From: Siphonodentalium dalli
Lineage: Eukaryota > Mollusca > Scaphopoda > Gadilida > Siphonodentaliidae
Direction of reading: 5' to 3'
Assembly (NCBI GenBank): GCA_032622095.1
Contig: CP136065.1
Location: 153,703,577-153,767,576 of the forward strand
Length of the DNA stretch: 64,000 nt
Shown: piece by piece, positions 11,021 through 23,104 of the stretch
Numbering within the stretch: the first letter of the stretch is position 1
Layout: the number at the start of each line of letters is the position of its first letter
Notes under the pieces: model-generated
The model's database searches: none
What the model was told of the DNA's origin: nothing
What the model saw: the letters and a program-made list of their open reading frames with translations, nothing else
Position numbers and translations under genes: made by a program

Positions 11021-11331
11021 GGGATATCAAAACATACATAAGCAGACTAAGTGGAATATTTTTTACCCAACTCATGGATATAGTACTGGGAAATGTGATT
11101 TCTTTCTCATATTTTGCATAAATAAATGACTGAAGAAAGAGGGGCCATTTTTTGTCTCAAATGTGGTCATTTATTACTTCTGTGACTTCAAAGGTCTTTC
11201 TGTGGCATATGAAGTCCCTATAAAAGTATTTCAGGTATTTATGGGAAATATTTCAGTGAAATCAGACAGGAATACAAAAAAAGTGAGAATTACCAGGAAT
11301 AATTTGATGATCCAAAATCACAATAGGGCCT

Positions 11332-11875
11332 TTAATCCTTTCTATACTAAAAGGATTCTCCTACTCAGTTACAAAAGTACACATTGGAATAGTGTATTAT
11401 TCATCTGGATTGGTTTTCGAGGAAAAGGGTGAGACTGTCATGATGTGACCACTACAGTGCAATTGGGCTACATTAAAGGTTAGCAATATTAACATATCGG
11501 TATTTATTTTTTATACGCAATGAATACAAGCTCAGAGTGAAAAATGAAGACAATTCCACTAAAAAAATATGAATTGAGCTTATTATCTGGGCGAAGTTTA
11601 AAAAAAAATTACTCAAAAATGTAGGAATACAAGCTCGGACAAAGTTGAGTCCACGGAGAGATGGACTGACAAGCAGACCGAGTCAGATGGATGGACAGAC
11701 GGATGGATATACGGATACTTCATTAGAGGGGAGGACATGGGCTGGGGGGGGGGGGGGGGGGTTGTAAAGTATGTAAGCAGACGACCGATAATATAAGTTT
11801 AGAAGGATTTCTATTTATTGAAGGGAAATGTTCAAATAATAAATTCAACAATGAGTAGTTAGTAAAGAAAAGGTT
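11332..11875. mobile_element. family A MITE copy 3, split by an insertion
   Basis: The left half starts CCTTTCTATACTAAAAGG (11332) and runs to about 11425. The right half resumes at about 11765 (GCAGACGACCGATAATATAA) and ends AAAGAAAAGG before TTAA at about 11876. Between them is about 340 bp holding a fragment of the 'GGACAGACGGATGG' mollusc-type repeat and an 18-nt G run at about 11743-11761. Confidence 0.55.
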
Positions 11876-12451
11876 AAACTGATAGAATTTGCATCAAATT
11901 TTACATCTCACTTAGTGTATGATGAGTGTTTATTTTCACACAGGGAGTCATGGCCATATGACTATTCCAGGTATTCCCTATCTCCAGGTTAATATTTTAA
12001 ACATCTGAAGGTGATGTGTTATCTCTGCAAAACCAGCTCCATGAAACATTAATCAGGAAAACTTCAACAAGTCTGATAAAAGTTAACAAATGCCCTTGTG
12101 TATAAATTGTGTTTTAGTCAACATTTATTACATATAATAGCTGCTCTACATTCAAAGCTTTCAGCCTATGGCTTCCTCATTGATGATACAAAATACTCTT
12201 TCGGCTACATATTGCAAAATTACTTCACTTTAATAATGACAGTCGATTGTTGCGCATCAAAATTATCTGCCATTTATGTTATATATTCATATTTAGTAAT
12301 GCATTAACACTGGTGCGGGAATTGAATCACATGCCATTATGTGTCGAGTCTTAGAATAAATGAATTCTCTTTTATAAGTCAAAGTTGCTTCTCCCGTTGA
12401 CCGTCATCTGCTGAAACAATCATCATTATTAAACAGAATGTCCAGTCACAT

Positions 12452-12490
12452 TAACCCTTTCTATACTAAATACTCAGAGAACTCTTTTTT
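12452..12490 (+). mobile_element. family A terminus fragment
   Basis: TTAA followed by CCCTTTCTATACTAAATAC matches the left end of family A. The rest is absent. Confidence 0.5.
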
Positions 12491-12535
12491 CATTGTTTTT
12501 TATGAAGAACGCATGGCAAAATTTAAAAGAATTAA

Positions 12536-13012
12536 CCCTTCTATGACTGGAGCTTCCTGAAATTCTGCGAAAACCCTGTGCCAATGCATTCTCTTTATAT
12601 ATGTGAGACGCCCAGAGATTAAATTCACAATTTAGAGAGTGGGCAATACTAAATATTTATAGGGATGGAAAAAAAAAAAATTCTAAATACAAGGTCAGTC
12701 TAAGGAATCAATGGATGAAACATATTGTATTTTTACTCTCATAATTATTGACCTATCACTACTCCAAAGATATTCAAATCTAACTGTTGGTACTTTAGTA
12801 ACAATGTAATCAAATGTGAAACCAAAAAGGAGAATCCTGCTATCTTAATGTTTAATGCCTCCAACATTTACCTTAACCTTGTAAGACAGTGAATTCTCTT
12901 ATATATGGGAGGCTACCTATGGGAGACTCGAACATATATATAATAAAATACACTCATTGCACTGGCACAGGCTCTTTAATGCTGCAGCAGCGCAGCCCCC
13001 GTAATGAAAGGG
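12536..13012. mobile_element. TTAA-flanked MITE, family B copy 1
   Basis: It starts CCCTTCTATGACTGGAGCTT after TTAA (12532-12535) and ends CCCGTAATGAAAGG before TTAA (13013-13016). It carries the family hallmarks GTGCCAATGCATTCTCTT and ATATGGGAGGCT, and GCACTGGCACAGG with TTTAATGCTGCAGCA near the right end. Other copies are at 18172, 21385, 23250 and 37135. Confidence 0.75.
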
Positions 13013-13151
13013 TTAAAGCATGCTTTCCAGTGCTATAATGAATAGTTTTTTCTGCTATATTTTGCACAGACATGTCTTGATTTCTCCCTTCACAAGTTAA
13101 GTATTACTGTACAAAATATGAAGGTTCCAACCAGCGATATATTTGTTTTAA

Positions 13152-14714
13152 CCCTTTGAACCCTGGCGCCCCACAGTGATCGACACCCTGACCCGGGGCT
13201 CCCAGTGGTATGTCCGCTTAAATTAGATAGTTTCTAGTAGCATGGTGTTGATTATGTTCAAATTGCGACACCGGTCTGAAACTTTACAGGTTTGTCCCCC
13301 ATGGATCAGCGATCATTATAAGATCGCGAGACTTTGCCTCGCGGCAACTCCTTGGTAACGGTTGCTAGGCAACTACCCGGAATTGACTGGAAAATGTAAA
13401 TATATAGCTTATAGCGTCGTAATTCAACCCTAGTGATTGCGTTTTTTGATGCAGGTTCTACCCTAACGTGAAATTTGAGATATACCCGACCAGAATAGTG
13501 AACCAAATATCCCATTTAAGGGTAGCAACGGTTGCTAAGCAAATACCACAACTGATCGAATGACATAATTGCACTAACCATTCAGTGGTATGTTTTGCCT
13601 TAATTTAGACAGTGTCTAGTCGCATGGTGTTGGTTATGTTGAAAGGGGACACCTATCTGAAACTGTGCAGGCATGATATATGCATGCACGGACCACTGAT
13701 CATTGTAAGATCGGGAGACTTTGCCACCCGATCTCGCCTTAGAAACGGTTACTAGGCAACTACCCGAAATTTGCAGGATAAACGAATTCTAGCTTATAAC
13801 GTTGTAATTATACATCAGCGAATTGCGTTTCGATGCAACCAATATCCTAATGGGAAATTAAGATATACCTGACCATGCGCGAGTAAGTCAACTTGATATG
13901 CGATAGACTTTTTGCTGCATGTGGCACAACAGAGACTGATATTACAGAGACCAGAAACAACGTAATTTCCCGTAACATATCGTGGCCCCATTGTTCAAGT
14001 AAGCTGTCTAGATTGTGTCTACTATACTAACATGTGAAACATGCAACAAAATGTCATATATAGCGCCACATTTAACTTAAACGCATTTTTTAAAATGAAT
14101 TATAGTCTGCGCCCATGCGCATATTTTCCTAGCCATTTCTAGCGGGCAGCCAATCCATATAGACACCTTTGCCAGCGCTGACTTCAATAGGCCAATTTAA
14201 ATATATATATTAGTGGGTATGTCGTGTATAAGTACGTTATAAACCATTTATTTGTCATTGCGCTAGTCTGCGCATGCGCGAATAAATCAACTTCATATGC
14301 GATAGACCCTTCCCCATATGTAGCAGAACACTGGTTAATATACACGAGGGTAATTTAAACTGAAATTGTGTGTCTAAATTACGTCTGTTCTGTACACACA
14401 CGGGGAACACGAAATTATATGCCGTAAATATAGCGGCATAGTTCGCTTAAAATATCGTATGTTTTTGTAGATTATATGCTATGCGCATGCGCATATATTT
14501 CTACCCGATACTAGCGGTCAACCATTCCACACGCACCATGGGCGCCGCTGACATATGTGGGGGCAATTTAAATATAAATCAGTGGGTCAGACGCTCGTTA
14601 TACTATATATAAATTTGCTACCGAATCATGTCGTCGCTGCACCGAAATATCGGTGTTACGGGATATAGTCACGGTTCGTTTGCACCTAAATATCGGTGTT
14701 ACGGGTTCAAAGGG
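13152..14714. mobile_element. 1.56-kb piggyBac-like non-autonomous element, family C copy 1
   Basis: The ends CCCTTTGAACCC and GGGTTCAAAGGG are a 12-bp inverted repeat flanked by TTAA (13148-13151, 14715-14718). Short CCC-starting TIRs and a TTAA target are what piggyBac elements show. Internally the sequence is built of diverged direct duplications with a step near 390 bp: GTAGCATGGTGTTG / GTCGCATGGTGTTG (about 13234, 13620), and GCGCGARTAARTCAACTT...ATATGCGATAGAC (about 13877, 14276). No transposase is encoded. Palindromic GCGCATGCGC words occur twice. Confidence 0.7.
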
Positions 14715-15136
14715 TTAAAGAAGTTCTATCTATGACCAGCAGCACATCCAACAAAACATTTCTATGGACCAACTTTTCAGGCATGTTTCAACTATTACCA
14801 ATAACGCGCTAAGTAAAAATCTGGTGTTGCACATACTTCATTCAGAAGTGTTTTTTTAATAATAGACTTTTAATATAAAAAAAAAATATTTTCTAAAAAT
14901 AGCCACATTTCCTGTCCTGGCAGGTCCTGGTTCATAGAATATAATTGGAGAAAACAAATTATTTCCTAGAGACAGATGCTCGACCCTGTTGCCTGTTTAC
15001 CCTGACTTATTTCATACCCCAAAATATATACAGAAAGTTCAGGGAAGAGATACATGCACACCATATTTAAGCACCTGAAAAGAAAGTAATTACACCATGC
15101 TTTCTAATACTAGTGGCATTTAGGCCAAGGGTATCT

Positions 15137-15390
15137 AGGATGTTCCCTCAGCGGAGGTGGTTAGGTCGTGGATACGATCAACACAGTCTGGGCTAGACAA
15201 GGTTGGCACAGGTTCGAATCCTGACATGGGTGAAATTTGGGACCGATTTTCAAGCTTGATCTGAGTTAAGGGACTGTGATCTCAGTGTGCCATTCCCATC
15301 GATACATGGCCATGTCGATAAGAATTGAGAATTTGTTCACACTCACTGAGTCATATTGAGTCCGTGCCTCCATAACTCTGATATATATAA
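15137..15390 (+). repeat. tRNA-derived SINE, copy 2
   Basis: A-box region CAGCGGAGGTGG (15149-15160) and an intact B box GGTTCGAATCCT (15211-15222) are 51 nt apart, as expected for a tRNA promoter. The body matches copy 1 (1889-2145), including GACCGATTTTCAAGCTTGAT and TGAGTCCGTGCCTCCATAA. This is the best-preserved copy in the window. Confidence 0.8.
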
Positions 15391-16445
15391 ATAAATTATA
15401 AATGTAACTAATTTATCAGTGCTGTCAATATTTTCTAACAATTTCTAAAATAATTAAAAATTCTAAAATTCAAACAAAATTTGTCCATATTAAATAGCTC
15501 CAAATATTTCTAATTGACAAACAAATAGCCCAGTTTCTTATTCCCATAATCATAAAACATTAAAGCATGTGCTATATTGTGACTTTTCACCCAATAGGCT
15601 TTTATATAGCAATAGAGCTGCAACCAAATTTACATAATTTTCCATTAAATAATTTTTAATATCTCTGATAGTCAAGCATATAGCCCAATTCATTGTACTC
15701 ATATACATAAAACACTATTATTCATGAGTTATTTCTCTAACTTTTAAATGAGCCAATGGCCTTATAGCAATATAAAACATCTCCATCCAATTTGATATGC
15801 CACTTCTATTTAATAGTATATCTAGGACATGTTTGATGTTTGTTCCCCAAGCCAGTAAATGGGTCAAAAGTTGCATTCCTAAGAACTTAGTTCATATCTA
15901 ATATAATCATCCTGCTCCAAACAAGATCATAAACAGACACATCAACTGATAACCTCAGATCTCACTAAGAATCACCACACCAGACCCCATGTTAATTTTT
16001 GTTCTACCTGAGCGGACACAAACCCCCCCACAGACCATATGTATCAGAAATACCTGGCGGCAGATGTGGTATATGATAAAATAAACACTAATTCCTGAAA
16101 TAGCACTTAGCTGTGTTCTTGGTGCGTTAATCTTGATGACTTAATGTATCCTTAATGGATGTATCAATAAGGTTATTATCGTTCTCGGACCATTAATAAG
16201 CATATAAGTCAGCATTCTTCACTTCTGGTTCACTTGTTCTCACCCACTTGCTGATGAGGGATGCCAGGCTATAGTGGTAGAGATAATGATGCTGTATATA
16301 AATGGAGGAGGGAATGTTAAAGGTGACTTCAGGGTGCCTACTTGATATAATATTAAAGTCACATGCGGTTTCCAATAATGGTCAAGTCTGACAAACCTAC
16401 TAGTACCGTAAAAGTGATGCAAAATAGAAAAACAAAAGCGCCACA
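15391..16445. other. no gene seen
   Basis: AT-rich. The minus-strand frames of 60 and 68 residues at 16193-16446 overlap each other in different frames and show no domain. I could not assign a repeat. Confidence 0.4.
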
Positions 16446-16658
16446 CAGTAATGCTCTAAATAATCGACTCCTTAACACCAGAGGAATTATGGGTAACTTT
16501 TCAGGATTTAGTCGGAAATATGGCTTGTTGCCATTCATCGGAAAGCTCTCCGTGAGAGCTTTCCAATGAATGGCAACAAGCCATATTTCCGACTAAATCC
16601 TGAAAAGTTACCCATAATTCCTCTGTGGTTAAGGAGTCGATTAATTAGAGCATTACTG
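16446..16658. mobile_element. palindromic MITE, family G copy 2
   Basis: CAGTAATGCTCTAAATAATC to GAGCATTACTG, with TA on the right and CA on the left. The arms are almost perfect reverse complements around CGGAAAGCTCTCCGTGAGAG. Same 213-bp length as copy 1. Confidence 0.75.
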
Positions 16659-16724
16659 TATACTGGTAGGTTAATACATCCATTGGTTTGTATCAAAATT
16701 GTATTTCAGAAGCATACCATTTAA

Positions 16725-16986
16725 CCCTTTCTTTACTAAGTGGATTATCCCATCAGTTATAAAAGAAAATATTAGAATAGCCTATTATTCATTTGGAGGG
16801 ATGTCAGGTAATAAAAGTAAACGACAGACAGAAAAAAACAGATAATACAAGAGCAAAAGAATACAAATTTATAGGTGGGAAATGTTGAAATAATAAGTTC
16901 AACAAACTATGGTCATTTGTTGAACTTATTATTTGAACATTTCCTAACGGAACTACTCGTCAATGAGTATTTACTATAAAAAAGGG
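16725..16986. mobile_element. TTAA-flanked MITE, family A copy 5
   Basis: CCCTTTCTTTACTAAGTGG after TTAA (16721-16724) to TATAAAAAAGGG before TTAA (16987-16990). It holds the palindromic core CAACAAACTATGGTCATTTG followed by TTGAACTTATTATTTGAAC. Confidence 0.75.
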
Positions 16987-17061
16987 TTAAACTTGAGTTA
17001 GGCAACAACAATTTAACACATTCACTGCCGACTACAAGTCATCTTGTACCTTTTGCATGTA

Positions 17062-17279
17062 CAGTAATGCTCTAAGTAATCGACTTCTTAACACCAGAGG
17101 AATTATGGGTAACTTTTCAGGATTTAGTCGGAAATATGGCTTGTTGCCATTCATCGGAAAGCTCTCACTCTCGGGAGAGCTTTCCGATGAATGGCAACAA
17201 GCCATATTTCCGACTAAATCCTGAAAAGTTACCCATAATTCTGCTGTGGTTAAGAAGTCGATTACTTAGAGCGTTACTG
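17062..17279. mobile_element. palindromic TA-flanked MITE, family G copy 3
   Basis: CAGTAATGCTCTAAGTAATC to GAGCGTTACTG with TA on both sides. The arms meet at GAAAGCTCTCACTCTCGGGA. The arms are more alike within this copy than between copies, as in copies 1 and 2. Confidence 0.75.
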
Positions 17280-18171
17280 TAATTGAATGGGAGTTGACAG
17301 TGAATGTGTTAATATCCTGGTTCACAAACCCATCCTAATATTTTGTATTTTTGTTCTGTTGGTTAATTTGGTTTAATAACAAATATACACATAAGAAATT
17401 GATGAATAGTTTTATATTCTCTTTCAATGTTAGGACACATCCCTAATTTGTATGGCGCCTTGAACCCCATCCCTCCTGTGATGCTGGCAATTCAGAAAAT
17501 ATAAACCAATCTATTATATATGTAAATCTCATATAATGACGAGAAATACACGTATATTTGTGAAATTAGTGAGGTTATAAAGTGATTATGGTGCTACTCC
17601 CCGACCCCCCCATCCCAGTCTTCGATAGAACCACGTTGGCAAGTTCGAGCTACACGTACACCATTAGATCCCTTGTATGAAAGAGATGCATATATTTAAA
17701 TTTGTAGGAAAATCAATGCAAAAAATGTTCTATCTATTCTATCCGAGACCTTGATGGCATCGCTTCCGAAAATTTAAATTACACACTAGATTTCTCATAC
17801 CATGAAGATGCCACTTTATATCTTTGAAGGAAATTGCAGGAAAATTTTTCAAACAATCCCCGATTCCGACGGTGCCTGTTAGGACCACATCATTAGATGC
17901 CTAGTATACCAGTAATAGAGATATGCTTTGTATAAAAAAAAAAAAATCCATTTAGTGTGCTAGAATATTGATGGAATTTAACGCTCTAGTAAATTGCTAC
18001 AAGACAGAATTATAAATACCTCTATAAATCAATATAGTGTACACCTCTGTCATCTTATCCCTGCCCCGGCACCCATGACAAGATACACATACAAGTTAGA
18101 ACATTTTACCAGAAAAACCAACTCCACTGATTGAACTAAATAATGAATTTTAATAATAAATTTTTCAAAAA
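17280..18171. other. no gene seen
   Basis: AT-rich spacer without recognised repeat. Two imperfect blocks (about 17625-17700 and 17870-17930, CATTAGATCCCTTGTATGAA versus CATTAGATGCCTAGTATACC) suggest an old local duplication. Confidence 0.35.
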
Positions 18172-18312
18172 ACTTGTGCCAATGCATTCTCTTATATATG
18201 CGAGCATCCCATATGGAACCTCGCATATATAAGAGAATGCACAGGCCTAACAAAATGCACTGGCACATGATATTTAATGCTGCACAAGTGCAGCACCCAT
18301 CATGAAAGGGTA
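18172..18312. mobile_element. family B fragment
   Basis: Starts in CTTGTGCCAATGCATTCTCT, contains the palindrome CCTCGCATATATAAGAGAAT and its partner, and ends CATGAAAGGGTAAA. The left terminus is missing. Confidence 0.6.
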
Positions 18313-19845
18313 AATAAACACTATGGTTAAAACATAATATTAGTGAACTAATACAAGACAGATATTCTAGTATACCATAAATTCCTCTATAAATGAGTCA
18401 ATCTGATTGAAATACAGACTATTGAAATATGGTAGCTACACGTTCCAGAGTCTGAACAATTTCACCAGCATTCATATTACCCTCACTATAAATAGCTTCT
18501 GCAGGCAATCCCTGCAGTATGACATCACAGCACAAATTTTTTATTAGGAATACCGGTAGTTCATTTACGATGACAGATATCTCCTTTCAGTTTTAAATTG
18601 TTTCCGTGAATAACAAATTCAGTGTTAACTCTCCATAGATACTTTTTAGTGTTTAATTAGTTGTCATATCTATAACTTTGTAAACTATCTTTAGCTAGAT
18701 GGCATTGTCCATTGGAATCGCCATCGTTGTGTAGCAATTCAAACAATTGCCTCATTGTCTTCATCACTTTACCGTTAAATGTTGTGATTGGCTGACACTG
18801 ACGATTCTTGGAAGTAGTGGGATTCCCGGCTATTTTAAAATAGTTCAGACTTTTGAGCACATAGCTTGTTCAATAGTCTGTATTCCAATCAGACTGTAAA
18901 TGAGTATGGACCACTCCGGGTGCTGCCTCCCCCTGTCCTCCGGACAAGACACACACACAACTTTTAAAATATTTACCAGAAAAGCAAATTCTACTCATTG
19001 GAAGCAATGAAGGGCAAGGGGGTGGCACAACCTTCAGAAAGGCCTTTGTAAAATTATGAATGTACTGGTTTAAGTCGAAGATGGGGGGGGGGGGGGGCTA
19101 TAGCCCCTGCATCCCCCAACACTGCTCCACCTTCCCTGCTCATTGCACTAGATAATGATGGAACTTTAATACCGGTACTCAACATAAGGAATTGATACAA
19201 AAAAACAAAACAAATTCCTCCATAAATCAATATACGCCTCATTCATTTCGATCAAAACACAATGTTGTTTGCATTTCTGGTTTCCTATCATTAATAGTGC
19301 TCACCCACAAAAATTTACTATTTTCACTATTTAATAGTAAATACCACACATATCTAACAAACACAAATACCAACTGCTTGAAATGCTGCCAGTTTCTCTC
19401 TCTTTTATGATATCATATGAACTTCTTTTACCCCAGCAGACATCTAAACATCTTACGGCATATCAAATTGGCTGCTGTAATTAGTACTCAGTTACAAAAC
19501 AGCCGAAGCGGAGAGATACCGCAAATTGATTCCACTCCGCAGAGATTTAAGGTACCTGTTGCTTCGTAAATTACACAAGTACACAACATACCATCATACG
19601 CAAGATATTGGCTTGGGTTTTTACCAAGAGGAAACTTTGGCATCCCCCAACCAGCACCACTAAGGTGAATGAATAACAAACAAGTAAGAGCTTCTTAGCT
19701 TTTTATGATAGGCAAGAATAGTGTAATGGGTCTGTTGTTACTGCCATGGAACCTCTTGAGTCTGTCTTCACCTGTATGTAGCACACCGGGTTAGCCCGGT
19801 CTCCTATACATATGTATATGGAGCAATCATCTACTTAGACATATT
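18313..19845. other. no gene seen; one 15-G run
   Basis: No coding or repeat assignment. A G run lies at 19083-19097. The frames of 62-72 residues at 18657, 19054, 19192 and 19488 show no domain or composition that I would call protein. Confidence 0.4.
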
Positions 19846-20330
19846 AGGGCATTAGAAAGTGTGCAGAGGCGAGCGACATGCATGGTTCCATGGCTGTGGA
19901 AATATTCTTATGAAGATAGACTCTCTATCTTTTAATAGTCTAATGTCCCTTAAGTACAGGCGATTATGTGGCGACCTATTAAATAGAGGTATACAAAATA
20001 AAGAGGAGGCATTACAACATCAAAGATGAAACACTTTTCGCTCGTGCGACATACTAGTATGCACCGACCAGAGACCATTCGTGTAAAATGATGATCGAAC
20101 ACTGCAATAAAGATGTCAGAAAATACTTTTTTACACAGAAAATTTGATCAATGTGGAATAGGCTACCAAATGCAGTCGTTAGTGCTGAAACTTTAAACCA
20201 GTTCAAGGAATTGTTGGACTACCACGATGTTGATATACAGTAACAAACAGACTTCCCATAATATTTTATTGTTATATAATATTGAAATGAGTAAGCACCG
20301 GAACTAAGAGTCGGTCAGACTCGTTCCGTG
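19846..20330 (+). pseudogene. LINE reverse-transcriptase C-terminus (CR1/L2-like), broken
   Basis: Reading across frameshifts and stops gives pieces ALESVQRRATCMVPWL...YEDRLS, LMSLKYRRLCGDLL, then DVRKYFFTQK and WNRLPNAVVSAETLNQF. The spacing and residues QRRAT, YRRLRGDL, RKYFFxxR and WNxLPxxVVxAxxxxxFK are the typical end of CR1/L2-type retrotransposon ORF2. It is followed by a 3' tail with the stem-loop AAGAGTCGGTCAGACTCGTT (20307-20326). It is 5'-truncated, as usual for LINE insertions, and dead. Confidence 0.8.
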
Positions 20331-20879
20331 AAATACATGTATATGATATATGATAGATGTTAAAATAAATTTGCATTTATATTAGGCGAGATAGCGCTGT
20401 CAACTGAGCTAGCTTGGTTCGAAAGACCAGGCTAGTCCGCTTAATAACCGAGCCAGCTTTTTCCTATGTAAACACTACCCGTGGGACCGAGACTGCTTGG
20501 CGCAGCTAATTGGACAAATTTTGGTTCAATATGACATAGAAACAACCAATAAAATATTAGGAAAATGAGATACAATGTAAATATCTGTGTGGCCCTGGGT
20601 GTGACTTCACTCTCTGCTAATGAAAATGTACTATTCTCAAAGTTTATGCTTCTTTATTTTATATGCAAAACAAAATATAAGATCCCTTTGGAAATGGTTT
20701 GCAATTTGTTTGATTCATTTTGTCTTTTATAAATTAAGATATAAAACATGGACATCAAGCACATACAAGACCATGTGGATATCAGAATGAAGGCATTGCA
20801 ACACCAAGTTGTTGGTGATACAATCCATTATTCTCCTTTTATTAAGGCAGTCTGGCCCTTTAGTACGATGTATTTATTC

Positions 20880-21060
20880 ATTGTTACGTATGAGTGGGAA
20901 AAAAACTATCATTTCTTATTGATATGGCCACAAGGCCCATGTTACGATAGGAATGGTACATTAAGATTTCTCTTAAGGCCTTAACTCAGATCAAGCTTTG
21001 AAATCAGTCCAGATTTTCACCCATGCCAGGGCTCAAACTACGTCATCAACGATATGACAT
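20880..21060 (-). repeat. tRNA-derived SINE, copy 3 (reverse, decayed)
   Basis: Read on the minus strand, TTTGAGCCCTGGCATGGGTG, GACTGATTTCAAAGCTTGAT and CTGAGTTAAGG match copy 2 (CTGACATGGGTG, GACCGATTTTCAAGCTTGAT). The more distal body (ATTTCTTATTGATATGGCCA on plus) is more diverged. Confidence 0.55.
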
Positions 21061-21321
21061 TTGATTACATCAATAAAACATTAATATTATCAAGTGCAGG
21101 CATCACAGTCTCACTTTATTGTGACGACAGTTCCAGACAGAGTCAGAACGTAGAGTAGAATCAATGAGTGTAGATGTATAGGGTGATACTCTAATGATAG
21201 AGTATAGAGGCTTACAAGTATTAAACTGTTTATAAAATTGGCATTCCACTAATAGAAAAGACTAAAATCGGGTAACTGTGTAATCGTCTGTATCTCGAAA
21301 AAATAATCGAGTTCCCAAATA

Positions 21322-21800
21322 TGCTCTGCTGAAACAGTATGAAGCAGCTCAGCGATTTGATCAGTGATTTTGAAGCTGTGTTAACCCTTTCGAAATGGGA
21401 GCTGTGCTGGTGCAGCATTAACGGTCCTGCTCCAGTCCATTCTCTTATACATGTATATGCGAGTCTCCAAATAGGGAGCCTCACATACCGTTACATGTAT
21501 ATAAGAGAATACATTAGCTAACAAGTTCAAGGTAAATATTGTTAGGCCAATGTATTCTCTTATATATGCGAGGCTCCCATATATACAGTACAGTAAGAGA
21601 ATGCATTGGCACAGGGTTTTCGAAAAATTTCAGGAAGCTCCAGTCATGGAAGAGTTAATGGACTTTAAAATTAATACTCTGTCTATCCATAGAGGCTATT
21701 AATCGGCTACAGATAATTGATAATAAAGTGTGTACCGAGTCATTCATCCCTCAGTTATACTGAAGCAAGCACTGGAGTGAATACAGACCAAAAGACTATG
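21322..21800 (+). repeat. diverged duplication, filled copy
   Basis: GAAACAGTATGAAGCAGCTC...TTTGATCAGTGATTTTGAAG...GTGTTAA and, after the inserted element, GGCTATTAATCGGCTA...TCATTCATCCCTC...TGAATACAGAC match 22452-22650 in the same order. The only large difference is the family B element at 21385-21654. Confidence 0.75.
21385..21654. mobile_element. TTAA-flanked MITE, family B copy 3
   Basis: CCCTTTCGAAATGGGAGC after TTAA (21381-21384) to GCTCCAGTCATGGAAGAG before TTAA (21655-21658). The paralogous locus at 22513-22516 has a single TTAA, which establishes insertion with TTAA duplication. Internally it contains CATTCTCTTATA palindromes. Confidence 0.85.
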
Positions 21801-21961
21801 ACTATGCCCCTGCTCTGGCTCCCTTGTTCACCTCTAACCAGAACATTTTAGTATTGATAAGATAAGTATGGGATACAGGGTGTAGCGAAGGCTAATATGT
21901 ACTGATACATATATATATGAATGTATATTTAAAGTATGCAACCAATATGGTTTGTTAATAG

Positions 21962-22112
21962 CACAGGGGCCTGTAACAGGCTCCGCTGCCTCTCCCCCCT
22001 GCACTGCACATATATACGAGCCTGCTTTACGTTAATAGTACTTATATAAATGATACTATTAATGTAAAGCAGGCGTATATAGTTTTGGCGTACATGTATA
22101 TGGCAGTGCAAA

Positions 22113-22154
<42 letters not shown>

Positions 22155-22178
22155 CAGAGAGCGTTACAGGAACCTGTG
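21962..22178. mobile_element. palindromic hAT-like MITE with 39-G run
   Basis: The ends CACAGGGGCCTGTAAC and GTTACAGGAACCTGTG are inverted repeats. The flanks GTTAATAG (21954-21961) and GTCAATAG (22179-22186) match at 7 of 8 positions, consistent with a hAT 8-bp duplication. The centre is a hairpin with arms GCCTGCTTTACGTTAATAGT and ACTATTAATGTAAAGCAGGC. A 39-nt G run fills 22113-22151. The poly-proline frame on the minus strand is an artefact of the run. Confidence 0.65.
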
Positions 22179-22451
22179 GTCAATAGCTGAATATTTGAGC
22201 TAAAAAATACATGTAATATGCAAATGTATCTTCATGTGTGTCTTTTGTATATATAATTTACATATACCGGTACTTACATGTATTGTTAAACCACTCACAA
22301 TATTCATTCACATGTATTATAATCCAGTACAGTATAGAAATATTTAACAATTAACAGCAAACTCGGTGAATGTATGAAAATTAAATCCAAAACCACCAGT
22401 CAACTTAGTACATACTATCTTCTACGAACTTATCACACAGGATACAAAACA

Positions 22452-22650
22452 CTGCCGAAACTGTATGAAGCAGCTATTTAAAGCGATTTGATCACTGATT
22501 TTGAATGCTGTGTTAAATGGCTCTAAAATGAATGATCTGGCTATACATAGAAGCTATTAATCGGCTATCTTATAATGAAGTGTGTACTGCTTCATTCATC
22601 CCTCCGTCATACTGAATCAAACACAGGAATGAATACAGACAAAAAACTTT
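22452..22650 (+). repeat. diverged duplication, empty-site copy
   Basis: Paralogue of 21322-21800 lacking the 270-bp element. GCTGTGTTAAATGGCTCTAA shows one TTAA (22513-22516) where the filled copy has TTAA, then the element, then TTAA. Confidence 0.75.
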
Positions 22651-22894
22651 GATGCAACAGATCACAGCACACAGAGAAAATAGTTCAGTAGCATGTGTTC
22701 TCTGCTAGGCCTGCCAAAAACCACACTGCATCGCTGCACATTACATATTGTTTTAACCCATTTGATGCTGCAGATGTGTCTATGAAAATTTTCCGCAGGC
22801 TATATATGATTGCCAGCAAATGTAAATGCATGTACAAAGTATGCCCATGGACGTGGGGGTCTTCATTAAGGGAGGTATGACCCTTGAGCTTTAA

Positions 22895-23083
22895 CCCTTT
22901 CTATTCTAAATGGATTCTCCCATCAGTTATAAAAGTATACATAGGAATGGTCTATTATTCATCTGAAGGGGTTTTCATGAAAAAATAGCAGACGACATAT
23001 AATATAATTATAGAAGGAGTCATATTTATTGGAGGGAAATGTTCAGATAATAAATTCAATAAACGACCAATAGAAAGGAATAA
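22895..23083. mobile_element. family A MITE copy 6, right end decayed
   Basis: CCCTTTCTATTCTAAATGG after TTAA (22891-22894). It contains CATAGGAATGGTCTATTATT, GAGGGAAATGTTCAGATAAT and AATAAACGACC, ending in the degraded TAGAAAGGAATAAA. Confidence 0.65.
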
Positions 23084-23104
23084 ACTGCATCGGCCCCCCT
23101 CTTA

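Noticed and set aside
15001-15074. minus-strand exon after a strong TTTCTTTTCAG acceptor
   Set aside because: It is open in one frame (CLNMVCMYLFPELSVYILGY...) but the donor GGTAAAC is only fair and the peptide has no recognisable character. Too weak to annotate.
15988-16090. minus-strand open segment between TATTTCAG and GTAGAAC
   Set aside because: The only frame open throughout gives an unremarkable hydrophobic peptide, and the better-looking frame has a stop. Probably chance.
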